Shown one piece after another: positions 1-8,695 of a DNA stretch of 64,000 nt. The DNA comes from CAIZQW01 sp942493055 (GTDB lineage: Bacteria > Verrucomicrobiota > Kiritimatiellia > RFP12 > UBA1067). Positions within the stretch are counted from its first letter, which is position 1. The number at the start of each line of letters is the position of its first letter. The stretch covers positions 1,054,001 through 1,118,000 of the forward strand of contig OW818680.1 of the NCBI GenBank assembly GCA_942493055.1, given 5' to 3'. A model generated the notes under the pieces. The model was not told the DNA's origin, did no database searches, and saw nothing but the letters and a program-made list of their open reading frames with translations. Both the position numbers and the translations under genes were made by a program.

Positions 1-1
1 T

Positions 2-2938
2 GAACTCTTGTCCATGCCCGAGACCCGCGAGCGCGGTTCCGCACAGCTCGTTTCGCTGATCACCGAAGCCGCAGAGGCCGACGCACGCACCGTCTCGCCG
101 AAGCGTGAATTTACTGGACGCACCATTAAACCCAAGCTGATCGTTGCGGGCATTGCAACCGGTATCGTCCTCTTGCTTTTCGCTGTTTGGCCCAACCAGT
201 TCAGCCTGCTCTGTCTACGGGCCCTTGCACCCTTTGCTGAGCTTGATAATTTATTTGCCAGCCATTTGACGGTCAAGCCCGGCAGCCTCACCTTGCTCGT
301 CGGAGACCCCTTAGAGGTTGATGTGAGCATCACGAGCGCGCTTCAGGGTCAAGCGTACTTGCGGAAAAAAAAGCTTAACGGATTCTGGTCACGCGAGACG
401 CCTGAGCGCATGCGCCTGCTCCCACCCGAGGAAGCTTCCGCCGCAAACAAGCGTCACTTCCGCCAGCTTTTCCCTGCGGTTAACGCCTCGTTCCAATATC
501 GCATCACCTGCGGTTATGCCTTGACGCGTTATTTCACCGTGACTGCGGTGGAGCGTCCGACAGCAACGATCCTGAAGATGTCCTACGTCTATCCGGACTA
601 CACGGGGAAACCTGATCGAGTCATGACGAATGACTTCGGTGAAATAGTAGCCGTCATTGGAACGAAGATCGCCATCGATACCCACATCAACCGGCCAGCC
701 GATGTGACGGGATCGTTCATCGCCCCGCCCAATGATTCCGCCATTGTTCCTTCACAACAGAAGCACCTGCAAAGACAGTTCCAACTCAGCAAAGAGTCAG
801 GTCCGCAGTGGGGAATCGTTTTAAAGGATCAATTTGGCTTCACTAACCTGCCCACGTTCTATCCGTTGCGTGCGATTGCAGACCGTCCGCCGACCATTGT
901 TTTCACACAACCCACCAAGCATACCCTGCGCATCGCCAAGCGCGGACATCTCGCACTCTCCTATCAAATCACCGATGACTTTGGCATCACCAACGTGACC
1001 ATGTCCATCGCAAACAACGACCAGCCTTTTTCCGAGCCGATCCCCTTGCGCAACCTCCAACCCACGGACACGGAGACCTGGCGCGGGGCTCAAACCGTTG
1101 ACTTACGCGATGAACAATGGGCCGCTTCCCGCAAACTCCGGATACAGCTCGCTGTGAGCGACAGACGGACCGAGCCTTTCGGCGGCCCGCAAGTGGCCAA
1201 GAGTCCTACGCTCACCATTGAGTTCGATGACGGGGCGCGTACGTTAGAATCGCAAAATTACAAAGAGCAGGCAGAGAAAATCAAACAGTCCATACAGGAC
1301 CTGACGGAGCAGCTCAAAAAAGATGAACGCCAAGCCGAAGAGTTGCGCAACAAGCTGGACAGCAAGCAAGAGCTGAATCCGCAAGACCAGCAAAAGCTCG
1401 ATGCCATCCGCAATGATTTAACGGAAGCTGAACAAAAGGTGGAGGACGCGATTGCTGAGAACAAAGACTCCGCATTAAAGCCCTTAGCGGACAAACTGGA
1501 CAAACTCAACAAAGACCAGATTACTGAGGCCCGTAAGACTGCGGAACAGGCGCAGCAAGCAGCGCAAAAAGAGCAAGCGCCTCAGATCCGCTCGCTCGAA
1601 AAGAAGCTAGAGGACGCGGCCAAAACTGCCGAGGAGATGAAGCGCGAAGCAGAAGCCTTTGCCCAGAAACTTGACAAGCTGGCTGCGCTCGATGAACTGG
1701 CCACCCGCGAAGAGGCTCTTGCGCAAGATGCTCCCAAGGCTGACACCCCCAATGAGATGAACGACTGGAAGCAGAACCAGGATGATATCCGCAACCGCTT
1801 TAATCAGGAGCGTTCACAACTTCCCGAAGCCCAGCAACCGAACAAAGACCAACTGAAAGAAAAAGCACGCCAAGCCCAGACTAAAAAAGCAGATCGTGCA
1901 CGCCTTGAAAAGGCGCGTGACACGCTCAAGGCACTTGCTGAAGAGGCCCAGCAACAAAGTGATAACCAAGAAGCTCTTGCCGATACCCAGAAGGAACGTG
2001 CCGAACAATACGAGAGTAAACAGGACAAGCCTGATGAAAAGACCATGCGTGCGGAAAACCGTGAATCCATTCAGCAGCAACGCGAAGTTGCGAAAAGTGC
2101 ACAGAATCTGGAGCGCAAAACCGAAGCGCTTAAACAAGAACTCGAACGTTTAAACCCGCCGTGGGAACTCAAGAATCCTGTTCAGCAGGCGCAGAACGAA
2201 CTTAATCAAGCGCAGCAGCGCGGCCAGGAAGCCGCTCAAAACTTGGAACAGCAGCCGAACAACCCGCGTGATCCAGTCTGGAAACAAGAAGACGCGCATC
2301 GCGCACTTGAACAGTCAGCCGCTTCGCTTGAACAGGCCGCACGCCAGGCCAGCCAGTTGATGGAAAAGATGGATGCCGAAGCCGCCGCGCAGGAACAACA
2401 GGCAGCCGCAGCAGAAGCGCAACCCCAAGCCAACAACCCTGAAGTTGCCATGAACGAAGCGGCTTATGATGCGTCAATGGCGAAGCAATCCAAGGAGCAG
2501 GAGGATCGTGCCCAGCAGAATCCGAATGAAAAACCACCGGCTCAATCTTCGGAAGCTGGCATGGAAGCAGCAAAAGAACATGCCACGGACGCGGCTGAGC
2601 AGATGCGCCAGCTTGTTGATCAAGCCGCCGCGCAAATGAATGTGCCGACAGACTTTCTGCCCAGCCGTGCGGCTGAACAAGCGGAAAAGAAGCCCCAATC
2701 CAAACCCGTTCCAGGCCAACAGCCGGGCGAACCAGCCCAGCCGACGCCTGCTCCTTTTGACCCCCGTGGTGCAATACCCGAGGCCATACGTAGCAAACTG
2801 CCAGACATGGAATGGTTCAAACTCAAGGGAGAAGCCAAGTCGCAGGCGATGGATGACGCCCTACGCCGGATCTCCCCTGAATATCGCGACCTGGTTCGCC
2901 TCTACTTCCAGGAACTCTCAAAGGAGGCTGGCAAATGA
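2..2938 (+). CDS. DUF4175-like coiled-coil membrane protein, 5' end outside window
   Basis: The gene enters from the left: no stop lies between the window edge and the first readable start (TTG at 8), so the true N-terminus is unknown. Counting from that TTG, one membrane span lies at about residues 42-60. A roughly 350-residue, probably beta-rich extracytoplasmic part follows, then from about 410 to 850 a very long Gln/Glu/Lys/Ala-rich coiled coil, a proline-rich linker, and a conserved-looking end (ISPEYRDLVRLYFQELS). This architecture resembles DUF4175-type proteins of Verrucomicrobiota and Planctomycetota, which usually sit in MoxR-DUF58-BatA clusters; the assignment is by architecture and neighbour, not by a catalytic motif. 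The stop overlaps the next start (ATGA), so the two are probably translationally coupled. Confidence 0.7.
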   Translation, partial: ELLSMPETRERGSAQLVSLITEAAEADARTVSPKREFTGRTIKPKLIVAGIATGIVLLLFAVWPNQFSLLCLRALAPFAELDNLFASHLTVKPGSLTLLVGDPLEVDVSITSALQGQAYLRKKKLNGFWSRETPERMRLLPPEEASAANKRHFRQLFPAVNASFQYRITCGYALTRYFTVTAVERPTATILKMSYVYPDYTGKPDRVMTNDFGEIVAVIGTKIAIDTHINRPADVTGSFIAPPNDSAIVPSQQKHLQRQFQLSKESGPQWGIVLKDQFGFTNLPTFYPLRAIADRPPTIVFTQPTKHTLRIAKRGHLALSYQITDDFGITNVTMSIANNDQPFSEPIPLRNLQPTDTETWRGAQTVDLRDEQWAASRKLRIQLAVSDRRTEPFGGPQVAKSPTLTIEFDDGARTLESQNYKEQAEKIKQSIQDLTEQLKKDERQAEELRNKLDSKQELNPQDQQKLDAIRNDLTEAEQKVEDAIAENKDSALKPLADKLDKLNKDQITEARKTAEQAQQAAQKEQAPQIRSLEKKLEDAAKTAEEMKREAEAFAQKLDKLAALDELATREEALAQDAPKADTPNEMNDWKQNQDDIRNRFNQERSQLPEAQQPNKDQLKEKARQAQTKKADRARLEKARDTLKALAEEAQQQSDNQEALADTQKERAEQYESKQDKPDEKTMRAENRESIQQQREVAKSAQNLERKTEALKQELERLNPPWELKNPVQQAQNELNQAQQRGQEAAQNLEQQPNNPRDPVWKQEDAHRALEQSAASLEQAARQASQLMEKMDAEAAAQEQQAAAAEAQPQANNPEVAMNEAAYDASMAKQSKEQEDRAQQNPNEKPPAQSSEAGMEAAKEHATDAAEQMRQLVDQAAAQMNVPTDFLPSRAAEQAEKKPQSKPVPGQQPGEPAQPTPAPFDPRGAIPEAIRSKLPDMEWFKLKGEAKSQAMDDALRRISPEYRDLVRLYFQELSKEAGK

Positions 2939-4002
2939 ACCAGAAAATTGCGTTATTGCCTTATTGCCTTATTGCCTTATTGTCTTACGGGGCGTCCTTA
3001 TTTTCGCGTGCGCAGCAGCCGAGTGCTGACCCGGCCAAGAACGAACAGATTGATCGGTCGATTGATCGCGCACTTGAATATCTGGCCAAGAATCAGCGTC
3101 TCGACGGAAGCTTTGAACAGCAATACGGCGAGACCGCCGCGATCCCGGCACTTGTCGGAATGGCCTTCCTTGCAAAAGGACATGTGCCCGGCGAAGGCCG
3201 TTACGGAGAAACCATTAATCGCTCCCTAGATTACGTCTTCTCCTGCGCCAACAAAGAGTTCTATTTTGGTGATAAAAACCAAGGCAAAATGTACTCGCAC
3301 AGTATTGCGACGCTTTTTATCTCTGAAGTTTCAGGCATGGTCGATGCGGAGCGTCAAAAGAAAATCGACGAGCTTTTGCCCAAGGCCGTCAAATTGCTGC
3401 TCGAGGCGCAAGCCGTCAAGAAAGAGCATCAGCATCAGGGCGGATGGCGCTACACCCCCCATGCAACAGACAGCGACATGTCCTGCAGCGGCTGGGCCTT
3501 GATGGCACTCCGCTCCTGCCGCCTCAATGGCGGCCCCGTCCCCCCGGCAGCCATTAGCGCAGCCGTTGAATACGTGAAGCGTCACAGCCACAAGGAAGAG
3601 GGCAAGTTTGGATACATGGGAACGGACGGACATACCTTGACCCTGACAGGCGCAGGCATCCTGTGCCTGGAGCTTTGCGGGAAGCATAATGATCCTGCCT
3701 CGCTGAAAGCCGCCCAATACTTGATGAAAAACTATCAGGACCTGTCCAAGGATCAACGTTGCTTTTACGGGATGTATTATACCTCGCAAGGGCTGTTCCA
3801 AATTGGCGGGGAAAGCTGGAAGACGTTTTCCACGTGGATGTACGAAACCTTTATCCCGATGCAAGGAGCAGACGGCGCCTGGCAAAAGGGAGAAGAGGGC
3901 AGCAAGATTTACGGGACAGCCCTCTGCATCCTCGCCTTTACAGTCCCCTACCGCCAGCTTCCCATCTATCAACGCGATGAAACCGTTGATGAGAAGGAAT
4001 AA
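2935..4002 (+). CDS. Secreted prenyltransferase/squalene-oxidase repeat protein
   Basis: A 355-residue protein with a signal peptide (about residues 1-26, cut near RAQQ). The mature part has repeated alpha-hairpin motifs of the terpene-cyclase/prenyltransferase toroid type: GGWRYTP near residue 168, GKFGYMG near 223, and GAWQKGEEGSKIYGTALCILA-like near 325. No DxDD or other cyclase active-site motif is evident, so this is probably a non-enzymatic alpha/alpha-toroid protein, as usual for this family in Planctomycetota and Verrucomicrobiota, where it follows DUF4175-like genes. It starts inside the upstream stop codon (ATGA overlap). The signal-peptide codons are built from an 8-bp tandem repeat (2953-2984), which could make expression phase-variable. 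Confidence 0.8.
   Translation: MNQKIALLPYCLIALLSYGASLFSRAQQPSADPAKNEQIDRSIDRALEYLAKNQRLDGSFEQQYGETAAIPALVGMAFLAKGHVPGEGRYGETINRSLDYVFSCANKEFYFGDKNQGKMYSHSIATLFISEVSGMVDAERQKKIDELLPKAVKLLLEAQAVKKEHQHQGGWRYTPHATDSDMSCSGWALMALRSCRLNGGPVPPAAISAAVEYVKRHSHKEEGKFGYMGTDGHTLTLTGAGILCLELCGKHNDPASLKAAQYLMKNYQDLSKDQRCFYGMYYTSQGLFQIGGESWKTFSTWMYETFIPMQGADGAWQKGEEGSKIYGTALCILAFTVPYRQLPIYQRDETVDEKE
2953..2984 (+). repeat. 8-bp tandem repeat inside a signal-peptide coding region
   Basis: Four tandem units of TTATTGCC, the last imperfect (TTATTGTC). The unit length is not a multiple of three, so gain or loss of a unit would shift the frame. A pure array is open and hydrophobic in all three frames because three units encode LLPYCLIA. 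Confidence 0.9.
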
Positions 4003-4392
4003 AAAGAGCAGTCATCTGTGATCCGTTGGATCACTTTGGAGTGCGGTGGCAAGCGGTATTCCGCGCGACACCGCTTTATCGAACTTCCGAAAAGCGTTTT
4101 TCCTATTCCAAGTCCAAAGGGGAACGGGTTTTCCAACCCGTTGAAGCACGGACAGGAAAGTCCGTGCCCCTGTGGATCCAACTTTAAAACTTCCCTGGCT
4201 CGCCGTTTTATCCGCCGGAGGCGTATTCGCATAGGCGGAAGACGTATTTGCGTAGGCGGAAGCTTCAAGCGAAGCCGATTCGCACTAATGCACTAACGAA
4301 CTCACGAACTAACGAACTTCTCCCCCCAACTTTAGAACTTTAGCACTTCCCTGGCTCGGCGTAGCTCTTAGCGAAGCCGGCTCGAATTTTAG
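4003..4392. repeat. Repeat-rich intergenic DNA with hairpins
   Basis: No credible gene. Visible structures are a hairpin with arms AACGGGTT (4123-4130) and AACCCGTT (4135-4142); a second with arms GCACGGAC (4146-4153) and GTCCGTGC (4160-4167); repeated GGCGGAAG-type units around 4210-4265; a run of degenerate 8-bp units (CACTAACG / AACTAACG style) at about 4285-4318; and two copies of a phrase like CACTTCCCTGGCTCG (about 4190 and 4348). These look like dispersed repeats. Either hairpin could also end transcription of the upstream operon, though neither has a clear T-run. Confidence 0.6.
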
Positions 4393-4518
4393 AACTTCTT
4401 CCCCGGCACACACTGCCCCGATTGCGAAGCCCGCGCCGGCAAGGTCAAGACCATTGCTGATTGGAAAGCTATGGGCAAGCCGAAATGCAAATGCAAGTGC
4501 AGGCTTGTACCTCAGTAA
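4393..4518 (+). pseudogene. Possible phage head-morphogenesis protein C-terminal remnant
   Basis: An open frame without a start codon, following an in-frame TAG at 4390 and ending with TAA at 4516. It encodes about 41 residues including THCPDCEARAGKVKT, IADWKAMGKPK and CKCKCRLVPQ. The spacing of the CPDC, the Trp, the Gly-Lys-Pro and the terminal CxC-x-LVP resembles the C-terminal zinc-ribbon-like end of Mu gpF/portal-associated minor head proteins. No other phage gene is nearby, so if real it is a decayed fragment. The resemblance is recalled rather than searched. Confidence 0.4.
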
Positions 4519-4531
4519 CAGTACAGAAGAC

Positions 4532-6358
4532 TCACCCATGCTCCAGCGCATACGCCAGCAGGAAGGCGGCGAGGGCGAAGAAGACAACAGCCAGCAATAT
4601 CTTCGAGGGCACGACATTCCTGCGGGTCAGGGCGGCCAGCCGCTGGCTGCGCACGCCGAACGCGCCGAGCATGAAGACAACGAAGAGCGGCACGACGAAG
4701 AGGACGTTGTAGAGGAGCAACATACCCCATGCACGGTAGCCGCCGCCCTCCCGGCTCATGAAGACGAGCGTCGGCAGATACATCTGGCCTGTGCAGACGC
4801 TTTCGAGCAGCGTGACCCCCGCCCCGCAGAGAAGCCCGGTCCCGAAGACCGCCGCACCTCCCCACCGATGACGGGCGAAGATGTGGATGCGCCGCTTGAC
4901 CGATCCGGGCAGCTGGAGCCTGACGCTTCCGGCCTCCCCCGTCCGTGCGTAACGCCAGGCGTCGAGGAGGCTCAACGCGCCGAGGATCATCAGCGCGGCC
5001 ACAGTCCCCCATTCGACGATGAAGCGGAGCAAAACAAGCCCTTCCAGACGGCGGAGCGCGGAGAGCAGGCCGAAGCCGATCAGGAAGTAGGTCACGAAGG
5101 AGGCGACGCAGAAGGCTAAGCCGCCCATGAAGACCGCCCTGCCGCGCCTCCCGCCTGAAGCCAGGATACTTGTCAGGAATACGATAGTCGCGAAGGCGCA
5201 GGGGTTCAGCCCGTCCGCCAGCCCGGCGATGGCCACCGCCGGCCACCCGAAGCGGCGGAAGAGGCGGACAGCGGCATTCTCCTCCGTCCCTGCGGCCTGC
5301 GGCTTGGAAGTGAGGCGAGAAACACCGGCGCCTGTGGAATCGGCCTTCAGGGGGACTGACAATGCAGCGTCGATCAAATTGAATCCGCGTTTCTCGATCT
5401 CCCCCCAGCCTGAAAGCACCTTCCCGCCTCCCACCACCATGTAGACCGGCTCGTTGGCCTTGATGCCGCAGGCCTCCAGCTTCTCCAAAAGCCGCAGGAA
5501 GGTGGAGATGCTGTGCGTGTCGGAGACGACCGTACGGAGGCGGTAAGCGTAGCGGTTAGCCAGCGCCGGAAGATAGTCACGCCTCAGCACCAGGCACTCG
5601 GCGCAGCCCTCCTGGACGAAGAACTCCACGTCCAGCCTGTTGAAGTTATTCGTAAGCCCGCTGTAAGGCGTAATTTTTATCACCGAATTAAACGAATGGA
5701 ACGAATTGGTATATGGTAGGGCAGCGTTCTCCGACACGTTCACCGTAGCCTTCTTGTCCGCCGTAGCTTTAGCGGAGGTGGAGGCGGAATGCGACGCGGC
5801 AGGGTCGGAGACCCATGCCCTACCTGCCTGCGAAGAATCCGCAAGGTGGGGCGCAGACGTCCCGTCAAGCCGTAAAGGTAGGGCGACGTTCTCCGAACGC
5901 GCCGCCGCGACCGCATTCGTCCCCTTCCCCTTGGTCACGACGCCGTTCCCGGTGACGACGAGCTGCACAAGCTTGGTGCGGGGGTCGGGGGAGTCCGTGA
6001 TGACGTAGAAGGTCTTGACGAAGGCACCCGGCAGCTTGTCAGGATACGTCTTGAAGGTGACACCGACCGACGCGCCCCTGTCCACAATGTTCGTCGTCAT
6101 GAAAGCGTCCGCGCACCCGCAGGCCCGCGATACCGACTGGATACCGATGGCCGCGTCCCCGACATTTTTCAGATTGAACGCCACGGTCCTGCTCTGCTCC
6201 GCCGGAAACTCCCCCAGCGACATGCGGTATGAACCCTCGACGATCAGCCGCCCACCTTTTGGCTTTTCAGCAAGCGAAGGAATGACAGACAGGACACCCA
6301 GAAGAAACAGACAAAATGTGTACTTTTTCAATCTATGTCGGCGCATCAATACCCTCAA
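4532..6358 (-). CDS. DUF1573 / thioredoxin-like / DsbD-CcdA-like fusion protein
   Basis: A 608-residue protein. A signal peptide or anchor covers residues 1-30, then a DUF1573 beta-domain (about 38-137, with ACGCADAF), a low-complexity insert (about 155-217), a thioredoxin-like domain with a CAEC redox motif (Cys252, Cys255), and from about residue 375 a polytopic membrane domain with DGLNPCAFATIVFLTSIL, typical of DsbD/CcdA-like electron-transfer proteins. It probably moves reducing equivalents across the inner membrane to an extracytoplasmic thiol domain. DUF1573 is common in Bacteroidetes and PVC secreted proteins; its role here is unknown. The insert is encoded by a dispersed repeat bounded by near-identical 20-bp sequences. 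The gene stands alone; a second in-frame Met at residue 5 is an alternative start. Confidence 0.8.
   Translation of the reverse strand: MRVLMRRHRLKKYTFCLFLLGVLSVIPSLAEKPKGGRLIVEGSYRMSLGEFPAEQSRTVAFNLKNVGDAAIGIQSVSRACGCADAFMTTNIVDRGASVGVTFKTYPDKLPGAFVKTFYVITDSPDPRTKLVQLVVTGNGVVTKGKGTNAVAAARSENVALPLRLDGTSAPHLADSSQAGRAWVSDPAASHSASTSAKATADKKATVNVSENAALPYTNSFHSFNSVIKITPYSGLTNNFNRLDVEFFVQEGCAECLVLRRDYLPALANRYAYRLRTVVSDTHSISTFLRLLEKLEACGIKANEPVYMVVGGGKVLSGWGEIEKRGFNLIDAALSVPLKADSTGAGVSRLTSKPQAAGTEENAAVRLFRRFGWPAVAIAGLADGLNPCAFATIVFLTSILASGGRRGRAVFMGGLAFCVASFVTYFLIGFGLLSALRRLEGLVLLRFIVEWGTVAALMILGALSLLDAWRYARTGEAGSVRLQLPGSVKRRIHIFARHRWGGAAVFGTGLLCGAGVTLLESVCTGQMYLPTLVFMSREGGGYRAWGMLLLYNVLFVVPLFVVFMLGAFGVRSQRLAALTRRNVVPSKILLAVVFFALAAFLLAYALEHG
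5715..5896. repeat. Dispersed repeat inserted in frame into the DUF1573-DsbD gene
   Basis: The segment is bounded by near-identical direct repeats, GGTAGGGCAGCGTTCTCCGA (5715-5734) and GGTAGGGCGACGTTCTCCGA (5877-5896). Inside it the minus-strand frame reads a low-complexity stretch including SASTSAKATADKKA, which I recognise as translation of a repeat dispersed in related environmental genomes. It keeps the host frame open and lies exactly between two folded domains. Confidence 0.65.
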
Positions 6359-6523
6359 GATTCTAACACCCGATTTTCAACAACTTTCATATTTCTTGTA
6401 CATGATTAATATCACACCATCCACCCAAATAATTTTGCCTTATCAATCTTGGGAAGCAGTAATACCACCGCAAGGGATCTCAATAAAAGCTTATCCACTT
6501 ACTTCACATTGGAACGAATGATT

Positions 6524-6862
6524 CTACTCACCAGATGAGTTGTGCTTTTTATCATCCAGCCCTTGTAGCATATTCCGCTTTTTTCTACTCAACCACCAAT
6601 AGAACAATACAAAAGGGAGAAACCATTGCAAGAGCACAAAAAAAACAGAGAGAGGAATGATTGAGGCTTCGGAGCCACCACCAAACTCTAAACAGCGCCA
6701 AGCAATAAATATTGGTGGCGTAAAAAGATAGACTATAATATTCGGGGGATTGGTATCACAAAATACCAGGACACATATTAGATGAATAAATGCCATGCTA
6801 ACTCCCAGAAGAAATCCGAATATTAAAATTTCCTTTTTTAGCATAATAAATTTGTTTAACAT
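6524..6862 (-). CDS. Small three-span membrane protein, candidate immunity protein
   Basis: A 112-residue hydrophobic protein with three likely membrane spans (about residues 10-32, 40-58 and 68-90) and a charged C-terminal tail (SRKKRNMLQGLDDKK). I do not recognise a family. It begins 18 bp after the stop of the RHS-tip/phospholipase-like gene on the same strand and is the last gene of that run. Position directly after a predicted secreted toxin suggests an immunity role at the membrane, but this rests on context only. The DNA is more AT-rich than the neighbouring DUF1573 gene, as is usual in transferred toxin cassettes. Confidence 0.55.
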   Translation of the reverse strand: MLNKFIMLKKEILIFGFLLGVSMAFIHLICVLVFCDTNPPNIIVYLFTPPIFIAWRCLEFGGGSEASIIPLSVFFVLLQWFLPFVLFYWWLSRKKRNMLQGLDDKKHNSSGE

Positions 6863-6880
6863 ACAATAAGCTCTTTTCTA

Positions 6881-7744
6881 TTAATGTTTTATATTGGGTG
6901 ACGCAATCATTTTCTGACATTCACCACATGACTTGCCATTGGTACGAACATAACGCATAAAACGATTCAAAGCCTTATTTGTTAGTTGTTCCGTTAAATT
7001 GATCCTCTGGGTGCCGGGACGAAAATCAGCCCAATATACTACATCTCCATTTGGCAAAGGCCATGTCCAGTGCATCTTGTCGATTGTTGGCCTTCCGTCA
7101 ACCCCAATCGAATCCAAAGCAGGATCATCAACTTGTGATATTGAACCGAGATAGAAGGAACCATAGTTATGACTATAACGAATACTATTGTATAAACCAA
7201 CATGTCGGAGCGAAGATGCTTCTTCTTGGCGATTTCGATTAAAATCCCCATGAGCCACCCAATCCTGGAGCGGATGAAGCGCACGCCCTAAATGCAATGC
7301 CGCTTCGCGCCAATAATCCGCACCAAACCTTTTCCAGTTGCATAAACCCATCGCGATTTGGATCTCCTGTTCGAAATGTTCTAAGCGAGAGTCGATGCCA
7401 GCTGTTGACCGGTCAAAATGCCATGACCAATTTGCGTTAATAATGCGTAATGGACTAAAAACTTTGTCAACCCCATCATCATGTTCAGCAATCCGCATGG
7501 CCCCATATCGTGATATTCCGCGTTGAAGAGACCATCCTAATGTGCGATCATAATGAACATTTGAACCCCACAGACCAAAACAGTCGACTTTGTTGATGCT
7601 GTCGTTTTCTACAAAGCCATATAGTCTCTTTCCTCCCTCCTCCTCAATCGGGTCGCGGCTCTGCCAGCGTCCTTGCCGTGGATTGTAGTAAGCCTCCACA
7701 TTGAGGGCGGCCATCAATATAGCCGCCAGAATGATTATCTTCAT
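6881..7744 (-). CDS. Signal peptide + RHS terminal core + zinc phospholipase C-like domain
   Basis: A 287-residue protein. A signal peptide (1-18) runs straight into the last strand and plug of an RHS core (about 19-60: GRWQSRDPIEEEGG, then LYGFVENDSIN and GLWG) with no preceding RHS repeats. The rest (61-287) looks like a toxin or enzyme domain: WHFD at 108-111 and HLGRALHPLQDWVAH, giving His151, His157, Asp161 and His165, a spacing reminiscent of zinc-dependent phospholipase C / S1-P1-like metal sites. The predicted activity is inference. It lies 4 bp after a transglutaminase-like gene and 18 bp before a small membrane protein. A second protein of the same layout is encoded at 9259-10119, so this is a repeated design rather than a broken RHS gene. 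Confidence 0.65.
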   Translation of the reverse strand: MKIIILAAILMAALNVEAYYNPRQGRWQSRDPIEEEGGKRLYGFVENDSINKVDCFGLWGSNVHYDRTLGWSLQRGISRYGAMRIAEHDDGVDKVFSPLRIINANWSWHFDRSTAGIDSRLEHFEQEIQIAMGLCNWKRFGADYWREAALHLGRALHPLQDWVAHGDFNRNRQEEASSLRHVGLYNSIRYSHNYGSFYLGSISQVDDPALDSIGVDGRPTIDKMHWTWPLPNGDVVYWADFRPGTQRINLTEQLTNKALNRFMRYVRTNGKSCGECQKMIASPNIKH

Positions 7745-7748
7745 TTTA

Positions 7749-8663
7749 TCATCTCCTCTGCGCGTTGTTGATATAGGCCCGTGTCAGTTTCGATTTAGGG
7801 AAGCCGCGCAATGATACTACGTATGCATCCGCAGCTTCCCAGGGCATGCCGTTCTCCTTCAAGCAGTTTCCCCGGGTGTTCATAAAAAGACCCAGTTCTT
7901 CAACAGGGGTATGGCTCTTCAGATATTTCTCATCCTCACGTTCGGCTTCCGTGAACGGATGAGGGAACGTCCGGTAATACGAGTCGGGATAGATGTCCAC
8001 GCCCTGCATGGACGCTTCAATGTTAAAGACCTCGTCCTTGCCCTCCCAGCGGCAGAAGAGATGTCCTTTGCCGGAGACCAGATAAAGCGGATATCCGCAC
8101 CGTCTTCCAAGCGCGACTAAAAGCACGGGGACGGATGCGCATGTCCCCGTCCCCCGCTCAAGGAAGCCATGGATAAACAGATCCCGTGAATCTCTGAAGA
8201 AGCGTGTGCTCCCCATATCCTTCATGACCCCGGAATGCACGAGTTCCATGTTATATCCGCATTTCAAATCCTCCTTTACGGTCAGTGCGAGCGTGACCGC
8301 CTTGAATTTGGCGAGCGAGTTCTCATACTTCGAAGGAGCCTTGTAATAGTTCGGCAGATACTTCCTTTCGGCCTTCTTCGCCGCTTCCGCCCATACGTCA
8401 ATCGTTGCGAGCGACTGCTCGACGTTATTACTTCCCGCATTCGAGAGCCCTGCCGCGGAGAGCAGGTTCATCCTGGCGATATCGACGCGCCCTAAGTCCT
8501 TATCTGACAGCGCCAGCAGTTCCTGCAACGTCCCCGGCGCCAGCGGCGCATGTGATCGCTGATAAGCTATTAAAGCAATGCAGCAGGCAGATAAAATACC
8601 CACAAAGGCGGCGACAAGATATGTCGCCTTGCTATTACTCATTTCATTCGGGGTGTCCGCCAT
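7749..8663 (-). CDS. Membrane-anchored transglutaminase-like (SirB1-like) protein
   Basis: A 304-residue protein with one N-terminal membrane anchor (about residues 14-33), a helical region, then a transglutaminase/cysteine-protease-like core: GTGTCASVPVLLVALGRRCG (Cys175), GKGHLFCRWEG (His201) and FNIEAS (near 213-218), the order expected for a Cys-His-acid triad. The C-terminal part (ADAYVVSLRGFPKSKLTRAYINNA) looks TPR-like. The closest family by pattern is the SirB1/transglutaminase-like group; whether it is a protease, a cross-linking enzyme or inactive cannot be told. Its stop is 4 bp from the next start, so it is surely co-transcribed with the RHS-tip protein and may process or modify it. 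Confidence 0.65.
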   Translation of the reverse strand: MADTPNEMSNSKATYLVAAFVGILSACCIALIAYQRSHAPLAPGTLQELLALSDKDLGRVDIARMNLLSAAGLSNAGSNNVEQSLATIDVWAEAAKKAERKYLPNYYKAPSKYENSLAKFKAVTLALTVKEDLKCGYNMELVHSGVMKDMGSTRFFRDSRDLFIHGFLERGTGTCASVPVLLVALGRRCGYPLYLVSGKGHLFCRWEGKDEVFNIEASMQGVDIYPDSYYRTFPHPFTEAEREDEKYLKSHTPVEELGLFMNTRGNCLKENGMPWEAADAYVVSLRGFPKSKLTRAYINNAQRR

Positions 8664-8695
8664 ATTGTTCCAGACCAGCCAAGCATGTAATTCTC

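Noticed and set aside
4454..5119. A 221-codon acidic plus-strand open frame
   Set aside because: Antisense to the membrane part of the DUF1573-DsbD-like gene; the composition (Glu/Arg/Pro-rich) is typical of a shadow of a transmembrane domain.
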